A stretch of 64,000 bases of DNA, taken from Galerina marginata. Taxonomy: Eukaryota > Basidiomycota > Agaricomycetes > Agaricales > Galerinaceae. The stretch spans positions 2,728,001 through 2,792,000 of the forward strand of contig JAECYW010000008.1 of the NCBI GenBank assembly GCA_023014335.1. The letters are read 5' to 3'. The notes beneath the pieces were generated by a model. That model made no database searches and was not told the DNA's origin. It was given only the letters and a program-made list of their open reading frames with translations. The translations under genes were made by a program, and so were the position numbers. This document shows, piece by piece, positions 9,244-21,600 of this stretch; the stretch's first letter is position 1, and each line of letters starts with the position of its first letter.

Positions 9244-10388
9244 ATGCAATGTCATTCAAGAGCATCAAGCACCATGGACATATCATAATGCTGGGCATCC
9301 TAATCTTAACACCTGAAAACATCGACTGAATATACCTTTGTAAGCGTAGTATTTTTGTCGAAAACGTATATTATTGTCTATTCAAGTGAATTGGCACTAC
9401 ACATTTGGGTTATTAAGCCTGCTGCTTGACGGAGAACGGCTAGTCGGAAAGAGAGACTCAAGGAAAATATTCACGAGGTCGAGATCGAGCATCAGCCACG
9501 TCTTTTTGAATCCGAATTGTCATTGTGCCGGTTTATTATTTTTAAATTGACGAACTCCCGCTGACAGACGTCTGGAGGCTATCGATGCTTTTATAGCCAA
9601 ACATAAGCCCAAGCTTATTGTTGGGTTCGTAGTCGTTGTGTCATGTCGACTGGGTCAACTTTATTTTTCGCTAAATGGTGTTTCCACCACTACCTTCTTT
9701 CTATCGCACATCTCCAGAATACAGATAACAAGAGCAAGCGAATGACTACTTCTGAGAAGGGGCTAGTAGTTCCTTCATCACACAGGGATCCTCGCAAGGA
9801 TCGAATACGGATGAACTGGCAAAACACACTTGTTCTTCCAGTTCACTGAGTTGACCGACAACTGAGTTAGTTTTCAAGAGCAGGAGGACGAAGGATTGTA
9901 TTACTGCCATCAGACGAGCTTCTTGGCGAGCTTCCAATGTAATTGCATATTGTATAGTATGTATGCTGCAAGACAGGGAGATGTATGGACTCAATCTCGA
10001 TTACCAAGAACCAAGATCCCGCCAGGCTAGACCGGCAACTCGGAGACAAAATCCATGAGGTCTATGTACAGAAAGCACAGAAGGCGAACTGAATTGCGAA
10101 TGGGAAGAAAGATAATCCTGGATCTAATATGGAACATGCTGGAATATATAGTACAATGATTGAGGAGTGATTAACAAGGAATATAATAACAGTAGAATAT
10201 AATGCTAGTTGAACAATGAACACGCGAACGAACGTCATCACACTCAAAGTAGACCAAGAAGAAGAGTCGATCCACAGGCATTCAACGAATCGGTGATTAC
10301 CCTGGACATTTGGCTGTCATCGAGACTTCGGGGGGTAAAGCCTTCGGCTTAAGCGAACAAAATAAAATAAGCATGTTAAGAAAGTAAA
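9244..10388. other. Intergenic; 3' regions of the two convergent genes
   Basis: Contains the 3' regions of the membrane protein gene (plus) and the zinc-finger gene (minus). Short frames at 9643, 9746 and 10062 have no domain content. Confidence 0.45.
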
Positions 10389-13300
10389 TTAGTCGACGAT
10401 ATCTGTCATACCTACTTCAAGCGATTCAGATTCGTCCATAGAGTCATCCTCCAATGACGACAAGGACGACAGGTCGTCCAAAAGACCAGTCTTGTCCACC
10501 GGTTCGACGATGTAGTTGAGGAAACTTCGATTGCCGACATACCAACGCGTGTTATCGTTCGCGGCTTTCTTGCTACGAGCTGACGAGTCAACGTATTTTA
10601 TCTTGGGATGCAGTTCCAGGTTCCAAGATGGCTGGATCTGGCCCACGAAAATTTTCTTTTTTTTCGTTGCTTTTTTCGGTTTGGATTTGGGTTGGTCGAG
10701 GACTTGTGCAGGGGCGGTCGGAGCAAAGACAACAGAAGGATCACCATCGACATGGGAAGGTATGTACGTCGTGCCGATCCTTTCGCCCGTCAAGGAATAT
10801 ATTGTACTCCAATACTTCCCTGATTCTGGGATGGGTCCAGCCAGTGTTAGAGGAGGGAGGTTTGTTTTCCCGCCAAGGGTCACGCGCTTGCCAGGAGGTG
10901 GTCCCCTGTGGCCATCAGGTCTTGAAGAAGACACATAGGTTTCCCCGCGCCTTGAGCAGCACAAGGTGCAATTGCAGTAGTCTTGACAAGCCGGACAGGT
11001 GAAGTCTCGCGGTGTTACGTCGAATTCCTCATCTGGGTATCTGAAATAGGCCAGTAAGCAGGAGGAAGAATGGGCGATTTGGTGACGGGGAAAAACGCAA
11101 CGAAGATTTAGAAAGACTTACCGAACGGCAAAACAACGTACGCAGAATTGTTTGCCACAGGAGCAGGGCATCTTGAGCAAGTCCGTTTTGCGCCGACATT
11201 GATGGCAATACGAAGGAATATTCGTTTTGGGCCAGTTGATAGTGGGCACTTTGTCGACTTTCTTAGATCCTCGCCGACGGATTTTTGAAGCCTCTGCTCT
11301 CTGACCAGAAACAGAAACAGATTTCCTCACAACAACCACAGCGGATGCCGCGTCTGAGCCGGAGTCTTCGTCTGACGGGGTTGAGTACAACGAATCCTCC
11401 GACTGCTTGCCGCTCAGAAAGGCATCCAACTCGTCCGTAGGAACCATGTCGGTCATCTGGCGCTGCGCGTGCCGACGGGGTAACGTACGCGCTGGAACTG
11501 CAGTGGTCTCAGGTGAAGGTTGCTTTTTCTTCCGCTTTGTAGTTGTACGTTCAACTGCGGGGTCGGTTACGACAGAGGGCTCGTACTCGGAAGGGTTGGA
11601 CGCAGAGGATGAACCAGAACTGGAGGAATAGTTCACGAGCGCTGTAATCCCTGCCCATGTTCCTAGCGGTGGCTGTGACCTTCTGACAACAGGGTCATTT
11701 TCGTCCTCGCCATCCTCCACCACGTCCGCTCTAAAATCCAGGTCTGGCTCAGAAAATTGATCGTCGAGTGTTTGGCCACCGAGTAAGGTAGGGTTAATGG
11801 TCGAAAGAGTGTACTGTCCATCCATGGGCATCGCACCCGCTCCTGCGAGCGATTCTGTCCATGGGTCAGTAACCTCAGACTGATCGCGTGTGCCAAGGTT
11901 GTCCAGTACCGATTCCGAGAACAATTTATCTGAATCCTGGCTTGCCCGACTCGAATCTGGATTGTGTAATCGACTACCACCGCCCATGCTGCTGATGGCC
12001 GCTTCTCTCTCTTCCTGACGAAACTGAGGTTGCGATTGAGGATGTGTCGGGCTGTTAAGCGAGGAGAGGGTTTCCATGTTCGAGTAAAACCCAGTAGAAG
12101 ACTGGCGAATGGCAAAAATAGAGTTAGAGCTGGACGAAGGGCCGGAGCTGATTTCGGGATCAGGCATATAATTATGGATGAAGATGTCAAGGGTGTGCGG
12201 GTGTGCATTCGGATTGGCAATGAGGTTGTCCTTTATGGCGGTAAAAGAGTCAGCCTCCACTCCACGTACATGTCCTGAGACTGGAATGGGTGCTAATCCC
12301 GAGACAATCACAGATGACGGGCTAACGGCTCTCCGCTTCCCAAGTGCTTTCGCTGAGGGCATGACGCGACCGAAATCTTTTGCCTGCTGAGCCGTCAGGT
12401 CTTCAGTTTGCGATTGATGTTGAGAAAATGTACCAGGCGTTGGATGCGCTGACGTGGCACCGACAACGACATCAGAGGACGCAGTGGAAGTGGAATGTAC
12501 AATGGAGTGCCCATTCGTCGAGACTGAAGCTACTCCAGCCCGTTCTTTCTTTTTGTCCTTCTTCCGAAATCGCTCAGCCAAGTCAATCTTGGGTGGCGGT
12601 TTGGCCGGTCGTCCTGGTGTGGGTTTAGAGGGAAAAGGCGTCGAAATGGATGCGCCAGTGGCTGACGGATTAGAAGATGTTGATGCCTGCCCAGTAACCT
12701 TTGCAGGCGTCATTGGATGTTTTATCGAAGAAACCACCTTCTCTTTGCCTTTGCCTTTCTGACGAATAAGCTTCGATTCCATGAGGGGCCTATCATCATC
12801 AGAGGACTCTAACCCAGCGGCACCGTCGCCGCAGCTGCTGCCATCCCATGCATCATCCGCTGAGAAAAGATCGTCATGGACCTCGACATCGCTATTAGGG
12901 CCCCAGCTTGTCCTGGTTGATACTGACATCGACTCGGCCATTGGGCTCAATGTCGTCGAAGACGAAATTGAAGTCGATGTTAAGACAGGGCAACCAAGTG
13001 AGATTTCATCCTCCTTCTCCGAGTCGCGATCTGAAGACGCGGAAGACTGTGATGACGCCTGAGATAGAGGAAGCCTGCAAAACCACGGTACTGTCCCCCT
13101 TGTCCACGCCTTGGTGTGTTCAGCCTCTTCAGTCAGCCGACCTCCCGTTGCCACGTCTCTTTTTCCTTCCTCCTGCATCATGCCTTCCTTCTCCACAAAG
13201 CTCCGCATAAATCGCGTGTTGAATGCCAATACCTCCCGCCGGACAGGTCGGACAACGCCCAGGTAAAGTCGAACATTACCGGAATACTGATTATAGACCG

Positions 13301-15135
13301 CGCGTGCCTCAATCACTTGTTTCGTTGGTGGTTGTGTAGACTTCGGATGTGGTTGAGGCTTGGATAGGTTTAGTTTGAATTGTGGCTGGGCATCGACTGC
13401 TTTGGGTTTAGGATGTTTGATTGGCGGATTGAGTCGTCCCTTGGCTTTGGGTTTCGCAAATTCAACTTCAACTTCGTCGTCATTTGAATCGGACAGTGTT
13501 AAATCGATATCAACCCTCTTTCTCTTCTTCCCGATTTCACTCCAGTCTCCGTCATCTTCGTACTTGCGCCGCCGTTTCTTTTCGTTGGTGGTCGAGTTGG
13601 TTGCAGAGACAGAAGTAGAACGTGATCCAGAAACAACAGGATCAGACACACTAGAAAGACGCGACGTCGAAGGACCCGCAATGGCGTTCCTGTGGTCCTT
13701 CTTGAGAATAATCTTCTGGTTTTGAGAATTATAATGTAACGTCCCAAGTTTTTCATTATGATTCAATGACGCTTGCAGCGCATCGCCGAGACTACCGTGC
13801 ACTTGAACAGCCGAGTGCTTGGGCTGGGGATGAGGGTTGTGTTTCTCTTTCGATTGGATTAAACGATGCTGGGGCTGCAGTGGGGAAGTCGGACGCGGTT
13901 TCTTGGCTTTGAGTGAATAATCCGACTTAGGCCGGCGGAGAGGGGGAACTTGAACGTGAGACATGATAAATCTTGGTGTCGCTGTCGTGGTTGGACGAAG
14001 AGTAGCTGGTGTTGGCGTTGGTGGTACTGAAATTGGAGCAGACCCACGCCTAAGGGGTGACGGTTCAGCTTCTGGCGGCGGAGTGAACAGTCGGTCAGCG
14101 GAAGGACAGTCAACGGCATCTCCAGAAGGATAAGGGTATTCGTCCGAGAGTGGCGGAGTGAAGAGAGAATTGTGACCAGATTGCGATTCGGAATTGGAGT
14201 GACTTGAGCCTGATGCGTCTCGCTAATTAAATGACAATTGAAAATAGCATGTTCATGAGTAAATGCTCGTCAATCCAAAGCTCAAAACACTTACCACATC
14301 ACGTTCGGTTTTTGTGGGCGACGAAAAGGACTTAAAAATACGATTTATACATTGAATATCATCGTCAAACCGTTTGCATCAAGAGACAACTCACCAGCAG
14401 ACTTTGAACGACAATGCCCTCATCGTCTTCCTCTTCGCCTTCCGCGTCAGTGGTGTACAAAGAGATAGCGTCTACCGCGTCGTGAGTATTTTCCGAATGT
14501 GCTGGTGGTTGAAGCTGCGGTTGTGGTCTGTACATTGCAGCCTGCACCAATTGCGTAATAATAGGGCTTTGACCTCGTCTCGACGCGTTTCGCGCCAAAG
14601 GCGAATGCAGAGGCGAATCGAGGTTAGGTAGAAAGGTAAGAATCACGGGCTGAACCTCGTTCGACGCGTGTTGAACACCATTCGGCCTTGTGGCATTCGT
14701 CTGTTATAAAAACGAACGTTAAGCAGCCTCATAAGAGACAATTTTAATATGACGCACAGAAAAGGGCAAGTCTCCAAAAGTCGATATTTGCTCTTCCGAC
14801 TTTACTGAAAAGTGAGGAAGGACATCTTCAGGTGGTTTGTCCTAAGTTCCAGAATGACAATTTGAATGACGGTGAGAACCATGTAAAAGAAAACGACATC
14901 GTACAGCAAGTTCATTCATCCTTTCTCCAGTAGTTTCGCCCTCCATAATCTGATGGTTATAAATGTCAACAACAGAACACGGCGCCTTGAAGACCACCTT
15001 TACCTGTCCGTGCGAGCCCAGATTCGCGTTCGACCTGTTATCCCAATTGGTGTTTGTTCTATTTTCTGTTTCCGTGTGCTGTTCCGAAGTTGAACCCCTG
15101 CCATCCCAGTTGTTCAGAGTATAGCTTTTTGTCAT
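10389..15135 (-). CDS. CDCA7-type (zf-4CXXC_R1) zinc-finger protein
   Basis: A 1,469-aa protein built from six exons on the minus strand: 15135-14905, 14841-14758, 14700-14395, 14330-14295, 14222-11122 and 11040-10389; phases agree and one frame runs from ATG to stop. Most of it is low-complexity (Ser/Pro/Thr-rich, acidic patches, basic KKRKR-like clusters), so probably nuclear and disordered. The only folded domain is near residue 1250, split by the last intron: YCHQCRRKTDLLKMPCSCG, FCVRCFAVRYPDEE, then FTCPACQDYCNCTLCCSRRG. This is the zf-4CXXC_R1 pattern of vertebrate CDCA7 and plant and fungal relatives, which bind DNA and, for CDCA7, recruit the HELLS remodeller. The RY pair after the fourth Cys pair is kept. 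The position that is Gly in CDCA7 (CRGICNC) is Asp here (CQDYCNC), so it may not be an orthologue. Confidence 0.85.
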
Positions 15136-15345
15136 CTTCCACGAAAAATAGGCCAAGAAAAGAAGGAACTCAGAACAATCATCGATCCATGAAGAAAGGA
15201 AAAATGAACCGGTACATGCATGCGACCAACCAGGCGTGGTATTTGAATTACGTAATAAAATTTGTATGGAGGATTTTCTCAAGATTTTCTCCTTCACTGC
15301 TGTCAACTTGAACTGCTCAAATCTACAACCAAAAAACTTGACAGC

Positions 15346-15670
15346 ATGGCAATGCAGCCCTTTTTAATTGAATCCTGGGTTCAACTATTCAACGGGCGAA
15401 TTGGAATAACTTATAAGGCACTCGAGTCGCTTTATTGGCCTTTGGTTCAGTCATCTTCGAGAATCATTGAACCTATTGTGACCTACGACGATCCCGAAAT
15501 CCGATCCAGTCTCACTTGAACTACGACAGCTTTCTATGGGCTCAAATGTTACAATGCAGTTCCTTGGGAAGGCTTTATTCGCTGCAACAAGCGTGATAAT
15601 GATGATGGTCTCCAAATCGGCCAAAGACTTTGGCATCAAATCCGCGAAACAGGCCCCAAGATCGAGTTGA
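15346..15670 (+). CDS. Possible small membrane protein
   Basis: Unrecognised. Exons 15346-15477 and 15530-15670 join through a 52-nt GT-AG intron to give 90 aa with one hydrophobic segment (FLGKALFAATSVIMMMVS). The ATG lies 210 bases from the ATG of the divergent zinc-finger gene, so the two would share a promoter. Without the intron the first frame stops at an early TGA. Other readings of the second part in different frames are possible, so this is weak. Confidence 0.3.
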
Positions 15671-17299
15671 GTCCTTCCTGGAGCAAACAGAATTTTTGGG
15701 ACCTGTCGCAGCTCAGCATCTATTTTTTTTCTATTATTTACACTGCTCGCTCGCTATCTTCGCCTCAGACCCACCAGGCGCCATTCAAATCGCTCTCCCA
15801 AAAGTACAAGTTCTGCGCAATTGGTCACGGATTTTACGCCTCAGACGCCTGTTCTGCGAGAGAGGACAAAGGTTTTTCTGTGGCATCCTCGGATCTACAA
15901 AAAATTAACAACTTTCTCGCTCCCAAATTCACGAAATACGGACACGCTTTAGCAAGACCTCGACCTCTCGGTGCCACTCAACACTCATGCCACTCACATG
16001 TGTAGGTTGAAAGGAAGCCATTGCTTTCTTACTAATATGGTCTCTAGTCGCTTCCCATTTGATATGTGGTTTTAACATTCATGGGTACCTGTAAAGCTGC
16101 CCCCGTGCAGCTATCCACGCCATTTATGGCAACGGTATCTGAAAGATATCTTTTTGATGTAGCGGCGCGCTGCGGCATACGCGTCCAGCTCTCAGTACGC
16201 TTTGCTTTTCTTGCCGTTCATTGGAAAGTGAATGCGAAGCATCTTTTCATACAGCCAACGACGGCGATTTTAAAGTGCTGTTTTTCTACTTCAATTTTCA
16301 CCTTCTCGTCTCTCTGGGATTTGACTTCTCCGCACAAAGCTTTGACCTTTGCAAGCCTCTATCATGTTTGCTACATGTGCTAGAGTTCTTCCTTACGAGG
16401 GACGGCTAACACCATTATAATCGGATTTGATCACGTTAATGGCCTAATATTCAGCTCCGTGGGCTCTTTTGTTTTTTTCTTGCCAGGACAAAGTCTCTCC
16501 AGATTTCTTCCTAACGATTATATCTTCCTCTAGGATCAAACATGAAGCATGTGTACTCGTATCCTGTGTCGTACGCGACATGTCTACTTGCTCTCGCTCA
16601 GTTCAACTGGATTTATCCAAATTCCCGAGGCGCATCCATTTCCGGGACTTATACATCTCATTAAGGCTATTTTTACCTCCAACCCGACTTGTGCTTCGAG
16701 TGTGACCGTTGACGCGGGTGATCATTCACGATGGCTAGCGGCTTCTTCATACACACGCGGTCGCGCATATGATCTTTTCCTTATGACTCTACCGGGCCCA
16801 ACTGTCAACTTGCCGAGTCAAGCGTTCTCTGTCTGGATTCCTTGGCTAGAGCACTTGCAAACATCTCCCGGTCCCAGGCGCGTTCGCACAAATGATGGTA
16901 GGTGGATTATTCCATCGCCTTCTTGATTGATCGACTGACATTGGACTGACGGCGATTATCTTCATCTGCTAGGAACTACGAGTGCCCATAGCTCACGGGC
17001 CTTGATAGTAGTGTTAAAGTGCATCAGCCGATACGATAGTACGATAATCGATTAACCGCGCTCTCCAACTTCCTTCATACGATGGTTAGATGATTACCTT
17101 TTCTCCATGATCCAGCCAGACCCGCCTAACTCGGATGGGATGGAGCAGATGATTTTGGCCTCTGGACTTGCTCTGGGTCTTCTTAGCTTCCTTCCCGCCC
17201 CAGCTGGTTAATTCGACTGAAGATCATGAGACGCGTGCGGAGCGCTGCACCAGCATAAAAGATCGGCCATTCCTCCCAAAATATCAAAGTTGGCCCAGC
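15671..17299. other. Unassigned stretch, possibly decayed gene
   Basis: Several plus-strand frames (15667-16005, 16066-16383, 16549-16926) follow one another in different phases with protein-like composition, for example IPEAHPFPGLIHLIKA in the last. I could not join them through good splice sites or name a family. They may be a decayed gene or chance frames. Confidence 0.3.
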
Positions 17300-18332
17300 A
17301 TGAAGCTTACCGTCGCTATTGCCTCTCTGTTCTTGTTGCAGTTAACGGCATTTGCGCTGCCATTCGCCGATGGTATGTCCAAACAGTCTCTTTCTCACTT
17401 AAATTATTTTTTGTGCTCACATATCTGGTCCTTGTTCTGTAAATCGCGCTTTTAAAATAATCAGAGTCCATCTGTCCCGGAGAGGCCGAGATAATATCTG
17501 AGACTTACATCGGCAAAGACCACAACGTCAAGATGACCACCCTCTCCTGCTCAGAGAAGATTCAACCCCGGATTCTTGGAACCCTCGTGGGTCGCCAGGG
17601 TACCACTCCACCCCCACCGCCTTTAAACGTCTGCGGTGCGAAATGTACTTTTTTTCATCCATCTTTCCCGTAGATCTCGTCTTGACAAGCGAGATCAAAT
17701 CCCTCGCCAGGTAACACCAACTGCTTTCATCCCGCCGGAGGAGGCCCAGATCCCAACGACTGCCATGTTATCGCAGATGCACTGCGCTATGACAGCCAGA
17801 ACGTTGGTCAGTAAAGTTGCTACCGTTGCCGAATGTCCAATACTTATTTTTAATGCCCAGGTGCCATATTCGCGATACCCAACGGTAACTCCACGGTCAG
17901 TTAATTTATTACCAACCCAACGCCGTCATTCCCGTTGACGTCGTAAATGTCTTTCCTTGCTAATTATTTGCACTGGGGAATACTTCACGTTAGACAAATC
18001 CTGTGGTTATGCAGTTCAGCAGCTGCAAGACCTTCTTCGTAAACCAAGATCTCGGCCCTTTGGCTTATTGCCGCACTGACTGGGTACGTCGCGATCTACA
18101 AATTCCCATCTTGGTAAAAGTGTGAGACTTATGGACCCACAAATTCGTCAATTCACCAGGCGGCTCTTATCGACTTTGTCGCCCCAAATTGTCAAGCGAC
18201 GCAGAATGCGCATGGAGGAAATTGCGTCGCAGCTGATCAACGCTGGTTTGTGCAGTACGTTAATGCATCTTTACATTATTTCTCGGCTCGTTACATGGAA
18301 TTGAATTTTCCTACAGGGTACAGCATGTATGA
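17300..18332 (+). CDS. Secreted cysteine-rich protein, Hce2/Ecp2-like
   Basis: A 194-aa secreted protein from seven exons: 17300-17372, 17465-17644, 17711-17806, 17861-17895, 17994-18083, 18160-18254 and 18317-18332; all junctions are GT-AG and in phase. A signal peptide is clear (MKLTVAIASLFLLQLTAFAL, cut near residue 20). The mature part has a Pro run before CGAKCNTNCFHPAGGG, then PNDCHVIADALRYD, SSCKTFFVNQD, AYCRTDWAALIDFVAPNC and GGNCVAADQRWFVQVQ. The DC-start, central SC and late NC with a tryptophan-rich end recall the Hce2 fold of fungal Ecp2 effectors. In saprotrophic basidiomycetes the role is unknown; antagonism or cell-wall work is inference. The exon 6 donor was placed so the protein ends VQHV. 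Confidence 0.75.
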
Positions 18333-18608
18333 TTCTAAAAATCGTATTGACAACCGAGCAGACTTTCTTCGCAATTATTCGCTTACTTACTTTTATTGTC
18401 GGACTCCAGTTCTCATTTATCATTTACTTTGCAAACATTTATTGGACATTTATTGGATTATCGTCGTACTAAATTGTTTGCTCGCTTCTTGGTTTACATT
18501 GACGAGTATCGAACTACATCCTGTAGCCGTCAATCGAGTGATTTTTGTAAGTTACCGAGAACCTCCTCCGTCCTTCCTTTCAAAGAATCATTTTGGCGCA
18601 AGTCAGTC

Positions 18609-21600
18609 TCAATTCCACTTAAGCGACAAAGCTTGATTCAGATTCGCGTTAACGGCGAGCGCCACGAGCTCGCCTTGCTCTGGCACGTAGGTCCAGTTCT
18701 GAAGCTTTTGGCCGTTGATCGAGACCGACGATGGCTTCTTGCCCACGCCGAGAACGGTAATGTCCTGAAGCTTTTGGCTAACCTGGAAGCCACCATGGCC
18801 GGTAATTGTCACCTCGTTTTTCGTCGCCTCGAATCCGAGGATCCGATTAGGCCCTGGGGGGTTGCTGATGCCGTCATCGATATAAGCAGTGCCGCGCGCG
18901 ACTCCCTGAGATGTCTGCGACACAAGGAGAGAGTAAGGTCCCTGGCGTGTTTCCTCAATTGTGTAAGCCGGTTTTGCGTGCAGAAGGATGGCAGATCCGT
19001 CGCGAATGTGGACGTTGATGTGCCCCAGTGGTGCAGATAATGTGGTGGGCTGGCCAGGGGTATTTTTGACAACATCATGGGTATACCAGTCACGCCAGAT
19101 CACGCTGCCTCGTCCGGGGAATATACCTAATAAAATAATTAGCGTTTGGAACGGACGAAAGAAGTTATCACTCGCCTGACACTGTAGAAACGCTGGGCTC
19201 CAGAACTGGGGTAACGAGGATATCGCTTCCGACCAAAAACTGCGAGTCCACGGCGAAGAGCTCCGGCTCGTTGGGGAACTCGTAGAACAGCGCCCGGACA
19301 GGCGCCGTGCCACTCGTGGAAGAGTTGGCGAAGAGGGTGTACTACACGTTTAATCTCGATCTCAATCTCGACAGACAAGATAGGAATGTCAAAGAACCTA
19401 CCCAGTAAGGAAGCAAGGAATAACGAATGGCGATGGCCGTGCGCGAAGCATTCGCTACGCTGTCCCATCGGTACGGCTCTTGTGATATCGCACCTTTAAC
19501 GTTATGATTACGGAAGAACGGGGTGAACGCGGAAAGCTGCATCCAGCGATTGCACAACTCCTCATCGGTGTTCCCATCTGAGGAAAGCAAATCGATCGAA
19601 AAATGACCTTTTATCAGCCAAACCTCGGATGAAACACGGAAGAGAAGAAAATGGACGCACTAAATCCACACGTGTCCGCGCCAACAAAAGGAATCTGGAA
19701 GAGCTGGAACTGCAACACGCCCTGAATGGGAAAGGAAATATTAAGAAAAGAAGAAAATAAAAATGAGCCAGTTTGGTTAGGCGCAACTTACGGCTATGCT
19801 GAACCGGAGGTAGGACCATAAACTGAAGTTGTCCCCCAACTTTAAGACGAAGCATGGTCAACATGTGGCAATGATAATACGAAGGAACAGCCTTCCTGGA
19901 AAAACGACCCTACGTACCCAGTGTCCAGTCCATTTTCCTGACGAAGGGAAGGTCGAGCGGCTGATCAGGAATGGCCGTTTGTTAGGTATGACGTCCTGGA
20001 CTGCGATGTGCGTCGCCTTCTCTTCCATCAAACCCCAAAGATTATGCACATCCAGCTCGGCTTGGCCATCTGCGTGGGTGGCATTGGTGGCCAGTGCGTG
20101 GATTGACAGACGTCCATTTCCTGCCACGCGAGCTCAGTCACATTGCCATGCACCCATGGCCATGTTGTGGACATTCGAATTATCACACTCACCATTATGA
20201 ATCGCATACGGTGGCGCATTAAGATCAACGTTCTGTTGCTTGCCCGCGCCCAAGCCTCGCTTGCTGATGGGCATCGCAGTTGTCGATGTATCCAAGTGAC
20301 ATGTCAGCGTTCCATTAAGGGTGATGTTCCCACTAGGACCAGAGACCGTCGAATTATAGCTTTAATTTATCGTCAGCCAAGATTGAACCCAAGACAAAGA
20401 AAAGACATTGACTGTACCATTCTGGGTAGTCTACAAAAATAGAACATTGGTCAAGCACTTGACATGAACTGGGGAATCTAAAAAAAGCCTACCCGAGACT
20501 AAGTTGCCCGGTTCACCCGGCAAGATAAAGGGAACGCTAGTGTTACTGAGATCTGCACCAGTTCCACTGAGGAAGGCAGGTAAAATAGTTCAGATCATGC
20601 AACGTGACGAGCGAAAAATGCTCTGAGCATCTCAGGGACGACTCACCAAGATCCGTCACAGAACGAGCTGGCTTCATTCATGTCAAGCCAGATGCCCGAG
20701 AACTCGATCCCTGAGTTACTCCAGTTACGGAAGGATTCCGTCCACCAGTCCTGCGTATTCTTCTGGAACCAGTCTGGGAACACCTATGTAGATAGAGCAA
20801 CAGTAAGCACATCCGTCATTTCATGCAAGCGAGATCCCGGGTGAAGAGGTAACTCACCGTGTAGCCCGGCCATACCTGTCCAACATACTCAGTTCCATCC
20901 GGGTTGGTGATAAACACGCCTCTGAAGAGCGGGAGCAGAAGGCATCGGATAAGCAAAACAATAATGGTCGGGCATCAAAGAACGATGGAGCAGGACTAGT
21001 GGCAACCTACTTTTCAACTCCTTTTGTGTAAGGATCGTACTGGAAATAGAAAACATATCCATAATCAGCTTTATCTGGGAAGTCTAAACCCCGGAAATGT
21101 ATTGGGGTGCAATTGGACGATTGGATAACGTACTTTGTCAGATGCGTTGACCTGCTTCGCAATCGCTGCGTCAACTATGGGGATGTCTGGTGACGGTGCA
21201 TCAGATTGCCATAACGGCATAGTCAAATTTGCATAGCCTCAGAGATAGTCGTACAGTGTTGATTGTTTGCGTTCTAGGGGGCGATCAGGTCAGATGTGGT
21301 TGATTAGTGTACTGATGGCAGGTCATAATTACTCACAAGTTCCCGGATGAACGTTTTCATCTCGTCGGTAGGAAAACTAACAGGGTCATTGGTAAAATCA
21401 CGAACGGCGTGATACAAGTCGATGTCGTTCCACATAACTAGAATTAAAGGGGATGCCACATAAGAAATTTTGGTCCGCAGAAAACACAAGCGGGTCCTGA
21501 CCTTCCAGAGGGATATTTGCAGCACGCATACTGGCAACCTGGTCACGAACGTCTGCAACATTTTTGTAACCCCATCTAATGGAGAAGGGTAAGATTGACA

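Noticed and set aside
11663..12220. 185-codon minus-strand frame
   Set aside because: Out-of-phase shadow of the large zinc-finger exon.
12030..13725. Several plus-strand frames of 70-121 codons
   Set aside because: Antisense shadows of the low-complexity zinc-finger protein.
18396..19040. 214-codon plus-strand frame
   Set aside because: Antisense of the GH31 C-terminal exon, which carries clear family sequence.
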